A stretch of DNA of 15,795 nucleotides from Alphaproteobacteria bacterium UBA3637 (lineage in GTDB: Bacteria > Pseudomonadota > Alphaproteobacteria > CAAHEQ01 > UBA3637): assembly GCA_002373615.1 (NCBI GenBank), contig DFKU01000057.1, forward strand, positions 1 to 15,795, in the 5' to 3' direction. Positions within the stretch are counted from its first letter, which is position 1. Each line of letters starts with the position of its first letter. The notes under the pieces were generated by a model. The model was not told the DNA's origin, did no database searches, and worked only from the letters and a program-made list of their open reading frames with translations. Positions 1 to 5,871 of this stretch are shown here, piece after piece. The translations under genes and the position numbers were made by a program.

Positions 1-172
1 TCGCAATGACAATGAGGGGGTGGAACGCCCACACTTCTCTGTCATCCCTCGTTTAACGGGGAGCCACAGGCGACGCCAACAGGCGGTCCCGTAAGGGACG
101 AGCGTAGTGAGCAATCTCATGAGATCCCCGCTTTCGCAGGGATGACAAGTGGAGGTGAAATGACCACACTCT
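1..172. repeat. mosaic of short palindromic intergenic repeats
   Basis: This stretch has no convincing gene and several short perfect inverted repeats. GTCCC-GTAA-GGGAC lies at 86-99, and the 12-bp palindrome ATCTCATGAGAT at 114-125. An imperfect hairpin at about 124-143 pairs ATCCC with GGGAT around a TTTC loop. The pattern 'gtcatccc ... gggatgac' occurs in both orientations (40-48 and 138-146). Such blocks are typical of dispersed palindromic elements in alphaproteobacterial intergenic DNA. The window appears to start inside one, because bases 1-11 look like the tail of such a unit. No mobility gene is present. Confidence 0.6.
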
Positions 173-256
173 GTCATCCTTGGGGCAGCGCATTGTTTAT
201 TTTTTGTCATCCTTGGGGCAGCGCATTGTTTATTTTTTGTCATCCTTGGGGCAGCG
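173..256. repeat. 33-bp direct tandem repeat, 2 full copies plus 18 bp
   Basis: Two identical 33-bp units lie back to back at 173-205 and 206-238. A third copy starts at 239 and matches for 18 bases to 256, then runs into the full palindromic element at 239-298. Each unit is the left end of that element (gtcatccttggggcagcg) followed by a T-rich tail. The two full units are identical, which suggests recent duplication by slippage or unequal crossing-over. There are no spacers between units, so this is not a CRISPR. Confidence 0.85.
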
Positions 257-298
257 TCAGCTGAACCCGAGGATCCAGCAGAATGATATTCCTTATTA
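239..298 (+). repeat. dispersed palindromic element, copy A
   Basis: The arms are ATCCTTGGG (242-250) and CCCGAGGAT (266-274), separated by 15 bases, and are followed by ccagcaga and ttccttatt. Copy B, inside pilin-like gene 1 (2625-2686), has the same arms, the same 15-base loop length and the same flanking sequence. A T-G wobble stands at the same place in the arms of both copies, so the hairpin is complete only as RNA of this strand. It resembles REP or Rickettsia-palindromic-element-type short repeats in size and behaviour. That comparison rests on the pattern only. Confidence 0.7.
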
Positions 299-299
299 A

Positions 300-570
300 C
301 CAGTTTATTTTTTTGCATTTTTCCTTCCTTTTTTTGTTGCAAAAGTTAAAACCACCTTATCAGCGGTTGGAAGCTCGAAAAACTACTAATAGATATAGCA
401 TGACATATTCAAAGTCAAAAGACGCTTCTTATTTTGTCATCTTCCAACCTTTTTGGGGTTGGAATCTACGTTCTTATCGAACGACCTTTAATGAGGCTTT
501 CTAGTCCTCACATGGCGGGACCATCCCGACATGCAGGCTCATCCTAACAAATCAGAAATAAATTGTCAAT
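300..570. other. spacer with three mutually complementary arms; no gene seen
   Basis: Three copies of one 8-9-base arm occur here: ggttggaag (365-373), its complement cttccaacc (441-449), and ggttggaa again (457-464). The middle arm can pair with either neighbour, giving an 8-bp hairpin with a 7-base loop at 442-464 or a long-range stem at 365-449. A separate CGGGA-CCA-TCCCG hairpin lies near 517-529. The layout resembles an alternative-pairing RNA switch or an uncharacterised small RNA, but no plus-strand gene follows and no RNA family is recognised. The only open frame (283-504, 73 codons) has no ribosome site or recognisable domain and starts inside a repeat. Confidence 0.4.
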
Positions 571-599
571 AAAAAAAATGGGCCACTTGCGCGACCCAT
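571..599 (-). terminator. intrinsic terminator of rplM-rpsI
   Basis: Read on the minus strand just after the rpsI stop, AUGGGUCGC and GUGGCCCAU pair around a GCAA tetraloop. The stem is 9 bp, including two G-U pairs. A run of U follows at once (the A-run at 571-578 on the plus strand). The position 24 bases downstream of the gene and the strand-specific wobble pairs fit a terminator for minus-strand transcription. Confidence 0.88.
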
Positions 600-622
600 C
601 CAAAATAATTTTTGTAAGCCAA

Positions 623-1258
623 TTACCGCTTGCTGAATTGGAAGCGTTTTCTGGCCTTGGAAAGACCGGGTTTTTTACGTTCAACCACACGACTGTCGCG
701 GGTTAAGAATCCGGCTTTCTTCAAAGCAGTATGTAATTCAGGTTCAAACAAATCCAAAGCGCGGCTGATACCATGGCGCAAAGCATAAGCTTGACCGGAC
801 AATCCACCACCATTGGCTGTACAAATCACATCAAATTGACCTTCGCGGTTTGTGACGACAAAGGGTTGATTGATGATCATTTGCAACACAGGGCGGGGGA
901 AGTAGTCTTTAATATCACGATCATTGATGGTGATTTTGCCTTTACCCAGCTTGATAAACACGCGTGCAATGGCGTCTTTTTTCTTACCGGTTGCTTGGCT
1001 GCGTCCAAATTTATCCTTTTTGGGTTCGCGTTTGGCGGGGGCAACCACTTCTTCTTTCTTCGCTTCTGCTTTTACTTCTTCTTTGGCAGGGGCTTCATTG
1101 GCCACCGCTTTCAAATCTTCCAAGCCTTTTTTAGCGACTTTAGCAGCCTTTTTTTCCACCACAACAGTTGCGACTTTGTCTGCTTTTTTGACGGCAGTCT
1201 TTTTGTCAGCAGCTTTTTTTGTTGTTTTCTTGGCAGTTGTTTCTTTTTTAGCGACCAT
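623..1258 (-). CDS. rpsI: 30S ribosomal protein S9, with long Lys/Ala-rich N-terminal extension
   Basis: S9 sits in the head of the 30S subunit, and its C-terminal tail reaches the P-site tRNA. The S9 core covers roughly residues 84-211: the ATGKKKDAIARVFI start, a GGGLSGQAYALRHGISRAL block, and the canonical basic end with SKARKRFQFSKR. The protein has 211 residues, against about 130 in E. coli. The first 80 or so are a low-complexity Lys/Ala/Glu/Val tail that looks like a histone H1 tail. Alphaproteobacterial S9 proteins are often extended, but this tail is long. The start codon overlaps the rplM stop by one base (TAATG), with a gagaggtg ribosome site before it, so the two are translationally coupled. 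An intrinsic terminator follows. Confidence 0.97.
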   Translation of the reverse strand: MVAKKETTAKKTTKKAADKKTAVKKADKVATVVVEKKAAKVAKKGLEDLKAVANEAPAKEEVKAEAKKEEVVAPAKREPKKDKFGRSQATGKKKDAIARVFIKLGKGKITINDRDIKDYFPRPVLQMIINQPFVVTNREGQFDVICTANGGGLSGQAYALRHGISRALDLFEPELHTALKKAGFLTRDSRVVERKKPGLSKARKRFQFSKR

Positions 1259-1728
1259 TATGCACCTCTCTTATTCTTACGATTTTTACCGGCAATATCC
1301 AAAACGATAGGGTTTTGGGCAGCATGTGGATGTTCAGCACCCTTGAAAATGCGCAATTTTGTCATTTGCTTGCGACCCAGCTTGTTGCGGGCAATCATGC
1401 AAGAAACGGCATCCATCAACACGCGTTCAGGATGTTTTTCCAGTTGGTGTTTCAGCAGGATTTTCTTAATCCCACTGATAAAGCCGGTGTGATGGAAATA
1501 GGCCTTTTGAACATCTTTTTTACCGGTAAAGGCGATTTTTTCGGCATTGATGACGATCACATAGTCGCCACAATCTTGGTTTGGTGTATAGCAAGCTTTA
1601 TTTTTACCACGTAAAATCATGGCGATTTGGCTGGCTAAACGACCGAGTACAACATCAGTTGCATCAATTAAGTACCACTTGACATCAGCGTCAGCGGGCT
1701 TAACCATTTTAGTTTGTTTTGTTGTCAT
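1258..1728 (-). CDS. rplM: 50S ribosomal protein L13
   Basis: L13 is an early-assembling 23S rRNA-binding protein of the large subunit. The 156-residue product has the family layout: KPADADVKWYLIDATDVVLG near the N-terminus, a GKNK.CYTPNQDCGDYVIVINAEK block, then the HHTGFISGIK and MLARNKLGRKQ-like segments (here MIARNKLGRKQ) and an HPHAAQNP end. The start at 1728 is favoured by AAGGATT five bases upstream. A start at codon 8 is possible, because several relatives begin close to the KPAD block. It is the first gene of the rplM-rpsI operon and has a consensus promoter at 1760-1788. The rplM-rpsI pairing is conserved across bacteria. Confidence 0.98.
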   Translation of the reverse strand: MTTKQTKMVKPADADVKWYLIDATDVVLGRLASQIAMILRGKNKACYTPNQDCGDYVIVINAEKIAFTGKKDVQKAYFHHTGFISGIKKILLKHQLEKHPERVLMDAVSCMIARNKLGRKQMTKLRIFKGAEHPHAAQNPIVLDIAGKNRKNKRGA

Positions 1729-1759
1729 TTAATAATCCTTTTTTTGTTAAAACGAACGC

Positions 1760-1788
1760 ATTATACACCAAAAAAGCCCATCTGTCAA
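1760..1788 (-). promoter_or_regulatory. consensus sigma70-type promoter of rplM-rpsI
   Basis: On the minus strand, a perfect TTGACA (1788-1783) is followed by a 17-base spacer and a perfect TATAAT (1765-1760). Transcription should start near 1752-1754. This leaves a leader of about 25 bases with AAGGATT five bases before the rplM ATG. A strong constitutive promoter is expected for a ribosomal protein operon. Confidence 0.9.
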
Positions 1789-1798
1789 GCACTTTTTT

Positions 1799-1820
1799 AT
1801 GTGGTACTATATTGCCACAT
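1799..1820. other. inverted repeat between pilin gene 1 and the rplM promoter
   Basis: ATGTGG (1799-1804) and CCACAT (1815-1820) form a 6-bp stem, extendable by two weaker pairs. It lies 38 bases past the pilin 1 stop codon and 11 bases upstream of the rplM -35 box. It could help end the pilin transcript or act as a protein site. It has no U-run on the pilin (minus) strand; four T's follow only on the plus strand. Its role is therefore unclear. Confidence 0.35.
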
Positions 1821-1858
1821 TTTAGATGTACTGTTATGAATTTATCTAAAACAACCAT

Positions 1859-2701
1859 TTATCTATCTGATATGCCTGATATGCAGGCTCCATTTTCCCA
1901 CTTACAAACATTAGCGCCAGAATATTCAGAACACGTTTCTTCACCAAGAAAAACAGAACAGTTTATCTCACCAAATGTAAGACATTCGCCAAATTTTGAA
2001 TTCCATTTCCTTCCTATAGCGTTACAACAAGCTGGCGTGTTGGTACTTATGCAGCAATTTCCATCGCCATCTAACCAGGTTGTGCAGGCAGGAGTTTCAC
2101 AATGATCCCCTGTATAACCTGTCCCCGTACAATCACACTTACCGTTGGAGCAGGTTCCTGTGTTGCAATCAACCCCAGCACACAGGTCAACAACAGGTTC
2201 CTGTTGACCGCTTCCGCCTGAAGTATTTCCACCAGAACTGCCTGAACCTCTTTCGGATAAATCGTTGCTAAAGGTAAAAGTGACAGAGCCATCGTTTGCA
2301 ACATCAATATCGGCATTTTTTACCCCCATGGCTTTGATTCTGGAACGGACCTTTTCATCCACATTGCTTAAAGTTAAAACAAGTTTATCAGTGTCGCTGC
2401 CCACAGTAATTCCATCCCCAAAATCGCTGGTATTCAAAGTGGCATTTGGATTGGCCAAACGTTGCGCAGATAACATGACCGCCGCCCGCATCGCAGAGTT
2501 AATGGCCTCATTGGCTCTATGGTTATTCATTGCAGTTGTATAGCCTGCGATTCCTGCGACGGACAATACCCCCATCACTGCCAGCACGCCCAGCATTTCC
2601 ACCATACTGCGCCCAGATTCTCCTGTCATCCTTGGGCAAGCGTCAGCGCGACCCGAGGATCCAGCAGATTTTAATTCCTTATTTATATTTTTCTTTGTCA
2701 T
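1859..2701 (-). CDS. type IV pilin-like protein with EGF-like, Cys-rich C-terminal region
   Basis: The 280-residue product has a prepilin site SG^RSMVE with cleavage predicted after Gly30, which places Glu35 at position +5 as in type IV pilins. A hydrophobic helix follows (about residues 36-54), then an HRANEAINSAMRAA amphipathic stretch shared with the second pilin-like protein. Residues 56-150 are probably the pilin globular part and 151-166 are a Gly/Ser linker. Residues 174-201 have an EGF-like cysteine pattern (CxxxxCxxxxCxxxxCxC...GYTGDHC), followed by more cysteine pairs to the end. Leader residues 12-27 are encoded by a dispersed palindromic repeat (copy B). The start at 2701 is supported by an upstream AAAGGGA; Met25 is an alternative but has no spaced ribosome site. 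It probably sits in the inner membrane and is then assembled or displayed at the surface. The exact function is unknown. Confidence 0.8.
   Translation of the reverse strand: MTKKNINKELKSAGSSGRADACPRMTGESGRSMVEMLGVLAVMGVLSVAGIAGYTTAMNNHRANEAINSAMRAAVMLSAQRLANPNATLNTSDFGDGITVGSDTDKLVLTLSNVDEKVRSRIKAMGVKNADIDVANDGSVTFTFSNDLSERGSGSSGGNTSGGSGQQEPVVDLCAGVDCNTGTCSNGKCDCTGTGYTGDHCETPACTTWLDGDGNCCISTNTPACCNAIGRKWNSKFGECLTFGEINCSVFLGEETCSEYSGANVCKWENGACISGISDR
2625..2686 (+). repeat. dispersed palindromic element, copy B, inside the pilin 1 gene
   Basis: The arms ATCCTTGGG (2628-2636) and CCCGAGGAT (2652-2660), with a 15-base loop and the following ccagcaga and ttccttatt, match intergenic copy A (239-298). 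The gene reads antisense through the element without a stop, giving the residues SAGSSGRADACPRMTG just before the prepilin cleavage site. The second pilin-like protein lacks this segment and has only seven residues before its predicted cleavage. The repeat is therefore most simply read as an in-frame insertion into the disposable leader. Confidence 0.75.
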
Positions 2702-2719
2702 TTTCTTTTCCCTTTCGTT

Positions 2720-2756
2720 TTAATTGACAATTAAAAAATTCCACTTACAAAAGTGG
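2720..2756 (-). promoter_or_regulatory. hairpin with U-run and AT palindrome upstream of pilin gene 1
   Basis: On the minus strand, CCACTT-TTGT-AAGTGG (2756-2741) is followed by AATTTTTT, which has the look of a short intrinsic terminator. The perfect odd palindrome TTAATTGACAATTAA (2720-2734) comes next, 19 bases before the pilin start codon. Together they could form a leader attenuator plus operator, or the terminator of a lost upstream gene. No clear -35/-10 pair for the pilin gene was found. Confidence 0.4.
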
Positions 2757-2773
2757 ACGGACGCTGAAAAAAC

Positions 2774-2910
2774 TGTCATCTTGGGCAGCGCTACCTATTC
2801 AATATATTCGGTAGACCATCCGCCCGAGGGCGGCATTTTCAAGACGATCGGATTTTTCAGTTCCGGCTTCACAGTTTTTCGCCGCAAAGCAAATCCAAGG
2901 TAGAGGATTC
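2774..2910. repeat. diverged palindromic element, copy C, with adjoining repeat-like block
   Basis: The element has the family start gtcatcttgggcagcg and the wobble-paired arms CTTGGGC (2780-2786) and GCCCGAG (2822-2828). Its longer loop contains a second inverted repeat, CTACC/GGTAG. The right arm overlaps the perfect palindrome CCGCCCGAGGGCGG (2820-2833). On the minus strand two overlapping frames stay open across about 2797-2910 for nearly 40 codons, both without ATG or ribosome site. This is either a decayed gene end or a dispersed element. The whole 2702-3009 spacer holds nothing else recognisable apart from the leader signals of its two flanking genes. Confidence 0.5.
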
Positions 2911-2950
2911 TTTTTAAAATGTCAATATAAATTTTTCATATAATTTCCCC

Positions 2951-2979
2951 TTGCAATTTAAAAAAAAATCGGCTAGGGT
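2951..2979 (+). promoter_or_regulatory. candidate promoter of psd-pssA
   Basis: TTGCAA (2951-2956) and TAGGGT (2974-2979) stand 17 bases apart, 30 bases before the psd start, in very AT-rich DNA. The -10 box is weak (3 of 6 consensus bases). A TATAAT at 2939-2944 lies nearby but has no matching -35. The call is tentative. Confidence 0.35.
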
Positions 2980-3009
2980 GAAAGAAAATTTAAGAAAAAG
3001 GAGCTTTTT

Positions 3010-3720
3010 ATGAAAAAACTTTTGAAAAGAAAAACAAAAAATCCGGAAGATGTCGATTTGTCATGGCAACGGTATTTATTACCCCCCATTCATCCTGAAG
3101 GGGTTAAAATTGTTGGGGTAGCCTTGGCCATTGTTCTAATATTAGGCCTCTTGTCCAGAACATTGCTGTTTTTGGGGATTCCCGCCCTCGCTTTTGTGTA
3201 TTACTTTTTCCGCAATCCAGAACGTGTTTCACCCTCAGGGGAGGATTTAGTTTTGGCACCTGCCGATGGGATTGTCAGTAATATCACAGAATATATGCCC
3301 CCTCGGGCTTTGGGACTTCCTGAAGTGCCACTCACGCGTATCAGTATTTTTATGAGTGTCTTTAATGTCCATGTGAACCGCGCACCTGTGTCGGGGACTG
3401 TCACAAAGTTGCATTATCATCCTGGAAAATTTGTCAGTGTGGCCGAAAAGGATTCTGAAGACAATGAACGTCAAGAAATTTTGATGACCACGCCCAAGGG
3501 AACTCAAATTGCCTTTACACAAATTGCAGGGTTGGTGGCGCGTCGCATTTTTTGCCCCTTACATGTGGGGGAAAAATTGCAGGCTGGTCAAATTTTTGGC
3601 ATGATTCGCTTTGGCTCGCGCTTGGATGTCTTTCTGCCAAAGGGCGTAGAACCTGAGGTCAAACTCGGCCAAACCATGATCGCCGGCGAAACTGTCTTGG
3701 CTCATTTAAAGGAGAAATAA
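3010..3720 (+). CDS. psd: phosphatidylserine decarboxylase proenzyme
   Basis: Psd decarboxylates phosphatidylserine to phosphatidylethanolamine, using a pyruvoyl group made by self-cleavage of the proenzyme. At 236 residues this is the short form, against 322 in E. coli. An N-terminal membrane segment lies at about residues 34-67, followed by YFFRNPERVSP, the APADG block, FMSVFNVHVNRAPVSG with its conserved His, and MIRFGSRLDVFLP. Cleavage is expected between Gly202 and Ser203, with Ser203 becoming the pyruvoyl group. The start is supported by AAGGAG seven bases upstream. It is followed after one base by pssA, which supplies its substrate. Confidence 0.96.
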   Translation: MKKLLKRKTKNPEDVDLSWQRYLLPPIHPEGVKIVGVALAIVLILGLLSRTLLFLGIPALAFVYYFFRNPERVSPSGEDLVLAPADGIVSNITEYMPPRALGLPEVPLTRISIFMSVFNVHVNRAPVSGTVTKLHYHPGKFVSVAEKDSEDNERQEILMTTPKGTQIAFTQIAGLVARRIFCPLHVGEKLQAGQIFGMIRFGSRLDVFLPKGVEPEVKLGQTMIAGETVLAHLKEK

Positions 3721-3721
3721 A

Positions 3722-4492
3722 ATGAAAGAAAAAGAAATCAATATTCGTCCGTTATTTCCAAATGCTGTCACGATGATGGCGCTGGCATTTGGTGTGTCCT
3801 CCATTAATATGTCCCTATGGGGCAATTGGAAAATGGCAGTGATTTTTATTATGCTGGCTGGCTTTTTTGACTTTATGGATGGCAAAGTGGCTCGTCTGTT
3901 GGGGGTATCGTCCAAGTTCGGGGCAGAATTGGATTCTTTGTCAGATTTTGTCAGCTTTGGAGTAGCGCCGGGCTTTTTAATGTATATGTGGAGCATGAAC
4001 CCGCAAATGCGTTTAGCCGCTTTGATGGATGTATCTATGAAACCTGATGCAGTGGGTGTTTATTGGGCCATTGTTTTGTTTTTGGCGATGTGCTGTGCGA
4101 CACGTTTGGCACGCTTTAACAGTCTTTTGGATGAACCTCAACCTTCTTACTGGGATAATTTCTTTATGGGCGTCCCCGCGCCGGCTGGGGCAGGATTGGC
4201 GATTTTTCCTTTGATTTTGTGGTTGGCCTCAGGCAATGAACTTTTTCACAGCCGAGCTTTTGCTGGTGGATTTGTTATTTTTTCAGGTCTTATGATGGCC
4301 AGTAAAATCCCAACACTCTGCCTAAAGCATTTGCATATAGGTAAAAATTTGGCTTCCTTTTTGGCAATCTTATTTATCTTTTTTGTGATTGGACTTTTGA
4401 CCTTTACATGGTGGACACTTAGCATATTGGGGGCTTGTTATTTAATTTCCATCCCCTTGTGTATTGTTTGGTTTTTAAAGTTAAAAAAATAA
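3722..4492 (+). CDS. pssA: CDP-diacylglycerol--serine O-phosphatidyltransferase
   Basis: PssA makes phosphatidylserine from CDP-diacylglycerol and serine in the inner membrane, and Psd then decarboxylates it. The 256-residue product has the full CDP-alcohol phosphatidyltransferase motif: Asp53-Gly-x2-Ala-Arg, eight residues, Gly67, then Asp71 and Asp75 as metal and catalytic ligands. Several hydrophobic segments follow, with a long one at the C-terminus. The start codon is one base after the psd stop, and its ribosome site (aaaggag) lies in the last psd codons, so the two are co-translated. This is the membrane-embedded PssA type typical of alphaproteobacteria and Gram-positives, not the E. 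coli phospholipase-D-like type. Confidence 0.96.
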   Translation: MKEKEINIRPLFPNAVTMMALAFGVSSINMSLWGNWKMAVIFIMLAGFFDFMDGKVARLLGVSSKFGAELDSLSDFVSFGVAPGFLMYMWSMNPQMRLAALMDVSMKPDAVGVYWAIVLFLAMCCATRLARFNSLLDEPQPSYWDNFFMGVPAPAGAGLAIFPLILWLASGNELFHSRAFAGGFVIFSGLMMASKIPTLCLKHLHIGKNLASFLAILFIFFVIGLLTFTWWTLSILGACYLISIPLCIVWFLKLKK

Positions 4493-4513
4493 CAATATAA
4501 AGAGGAGGGGGAG

Positions 4514-5032
4514 ATGAAAAAAATTTTACTCATGTGTACGGGGATGGGGATAGCTTTTTCTGTTAGAGCTCAAACTTTACCTCAGGCTTTTGAACAAACA
4601 AATGAAAATCTTTCAGAGGCTGTGATCGAACAGGAATTTTTTCCACTTTTAGATATGAAAATTTTTCATGATTCTTACATTGTCCAAGAAATGATTCTTG
4701 CTATTCATGAACAAGAACAGCGTATTGGAAGGCGTGATAAATTGACTCAAAGCGTTTTTAATGAAAAAGATTCTGCCGTATTAGAAAATGCGCTGGATGA
4801 TAATAAAATAACCTATAACATCACTCCTGAATTATTAGAAAAAGCAAAACAAGATCCTTTTAATGCTTTTAAAGATTTAATTAAGACCGCACAATACCCT
4901 GCAATAACTCAAGCAGAGATGGACTCATTAAATCAAGTGGATGATAAGGCTATTTCAAATATGTTGCAAATGGTGACTGAATCGGGGCCAGATATTGGGG
5001 CAAACGTTGTCTCTGTTGTATATGAACAATGA
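4514..5032 (+). CDS. small exported protein of unknown function
   Basis: I do not recognise this 172-residue protein. It has a signal peptide: MKK, a hydrophobic stretch, then VRA with cleavage expected after Ala19. The remaining 150 or so residues are soluble, acidic and probably helical, with no cysteines and no repeat, so it is likely periplasmic. A very strong ribosome site (gaggaggggg) precedes the start. Its stop overlaps the start of the next gene (ATGA), so it is translated together with the trmJ-like gene. The 21-base gap after pssA suggests one transcript with psd-pssA. Its place between lipid synthesis and the rod-shape operon hints at an envelope role, but that is inference only. 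Confidence 0.8.
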   Translation: MKKILLMCTGMGIAFSVRAQTLPQAFEQTNENLSEAVIEQEFFPLLDMKIFHDSYIVQEMILAIHEQEQRIGRRDKLTQSVFNEKDSAVLENALDDNKITYNITPELLEKAKQDPFNAFKDLIKTAQYPAITQAEMDSLNQVDDKAISNMLQMVTESGPDIGANVVSVVYEQ

Positions 5033-5778
5033 AACATAAAAATAATTCTGATATCATTGCGCCTATTGTTATTTTAGTCAGGCCTCAACTGGCTCAAAAT
5101 GTGGGGATGGTTGCGCGTAGCATGATGAATTGTGGTATTTCTCAGTTGCGCCTTGTCTCTCCTCGTGAGGATCATTTATCTCAGGAAGCTCTGTCTGCCT
5201 CATCTGGGGCTCAGATAATTTTGGAACAGGCTAAAGTTTATACTTCTTTGGAAGAAGCCACAAATGATATCTCTTACCTTGTTGCGACAACAGCGCGCGT
5301 TCGGGGAATGAATAAACCCGTCTATGCTCCTGATATAGCAGTGCAAAAGATATCAGAACGTCTCAGTAAAACTCAAAAAGTAGGAATCATGTTTGGTCCG
5401 GAAAGAACCGGTCTTGAAAATACAGATATTATAATGGCCAATGCGCTTCTCACAATTCCATTAAATCCAATCCACCCCTCACTTAATTTAGCGCAAGCAG
5501 TTTTATTGGTTGGGTGGAGTTGGTGGCAATCCACACCAAAAGATAAAAAGCCTCAAAAAAACTCTTCTCTGGCTTCCAAAAAAGAATTGAATTTGTTTTT
5601 TAAATTCCTTTTGCAAGTCCTTGAAAATAAAAATTATTTTTCAATTCAAAACAAACGTGCAGCCATGCAACAAAATTTAAAGAATATTTTCACAAAATCT
5701 TTGTTGACCTCTTCTGAAATTAAAACTTTATACCGTGTGATAAAACGCCTATCCGGTCCTGAAAAACAAAAAAAATAA
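5029..5778 (+). CDS. trmJ: TrmJ-like tRNA 2'-O-methyltransferase (SpoU/SPOUT family)
   Basis: TrmJ methylates the 2'-OH of nucleotide 32 in the anticodon loop of several tRNAs, using S-adenosylmethionine. The family motifs are in order: LVRPQLAQNVGMVARSM (motif 1, with Asn24 and Arg30), GIMFGPERTGLENTDI (motif 2, about residues 119-134) and IPLNPIHPSLNLAQAVLL (motif 3, the trefoil-knot SAM site, about 143-160). The C-terminal helical stretch with NKRAAMQQNLKNIF and RVIKRLSG matches the dimerisation/tRNA-binding end of TrmJ. Length (249) is normal. The start overlaps the upstream stop by four bases. A related SpoU-family specificity cannot be ruled out from sequence alone. Confidence 0.9.
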   Translation: MKHKNNSDIIAPIVILVRPQLAQNVGMVARSMMNCGISQLRLVSPREDHLSQEALSASSGAQIILEQAKVYTSLEEATNDISYLVATTARVRGMNKPVYAPDIAVQKISERLSKTQKVGIMFGPERTGLENTDIIMANALLTIPLNPIHPSLNLAQAVLLVGWSWWQSTPKDKKPQKNSSLASKKELNLFFKFLLQVLENKNYFSIQNKRAAMQQNLKNIFTKSLLTSSEIKTLYRVIKRLSGPEKQKK

Positions 5779-5806
5779 TTTTTTTCATTTTTTGTAAAAA
5801 AAAAGA

Positions 5807-5835
5807 TTGTTTTTTCATTAAAATTGGTGTATGAC
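5807..5835 (+). promoter_or_regulatory. candidate promoter of the mre/rod operon
   Basis: TTGTTT (5807-5812) and TATGAC (5830-5835) are 17 bases apart, downstream of an A/T-run region that could act as an UP element. They lie 37 bases before the mreB start, which has AAGGAT five bases upstream of its ATG. Box matches are moderate (3/6 and 4/6). No hairpin terminator separates the trmJ-like gene from mreB, so read-through is also possible. Confidence 0.45.
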
Positions 5836-5871
5836 TGGTACATCAGCTCATATTAATTGAAAGGATGATGT

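Noticed and set aside
173..256. Possible CRISPR array
   Set aside because: The 33-bp units are directly adjacent with no unique spacers, and no cas genes are present.
283..504. 73-codon plus-strand open frame
   Set aside because: It starts inside a palindromic repeat, has no ribosome site, crosses the three-arm inverted repeat, and has no recognisable domain.
1..570. tRNA or other standard structural RNA gene
   Set aside because: No cloverleaf, CCA end or known RNA core was found; the hairpins are short repeat palindromes.
773..1492. Long plus-strand open frames opposite rpsI and rplM
   Set aside because: They are antisense to two certain ribosomal protein genes; the Phe/Ser-rich products reflect the complement of Lys/Ala/Glu codons.
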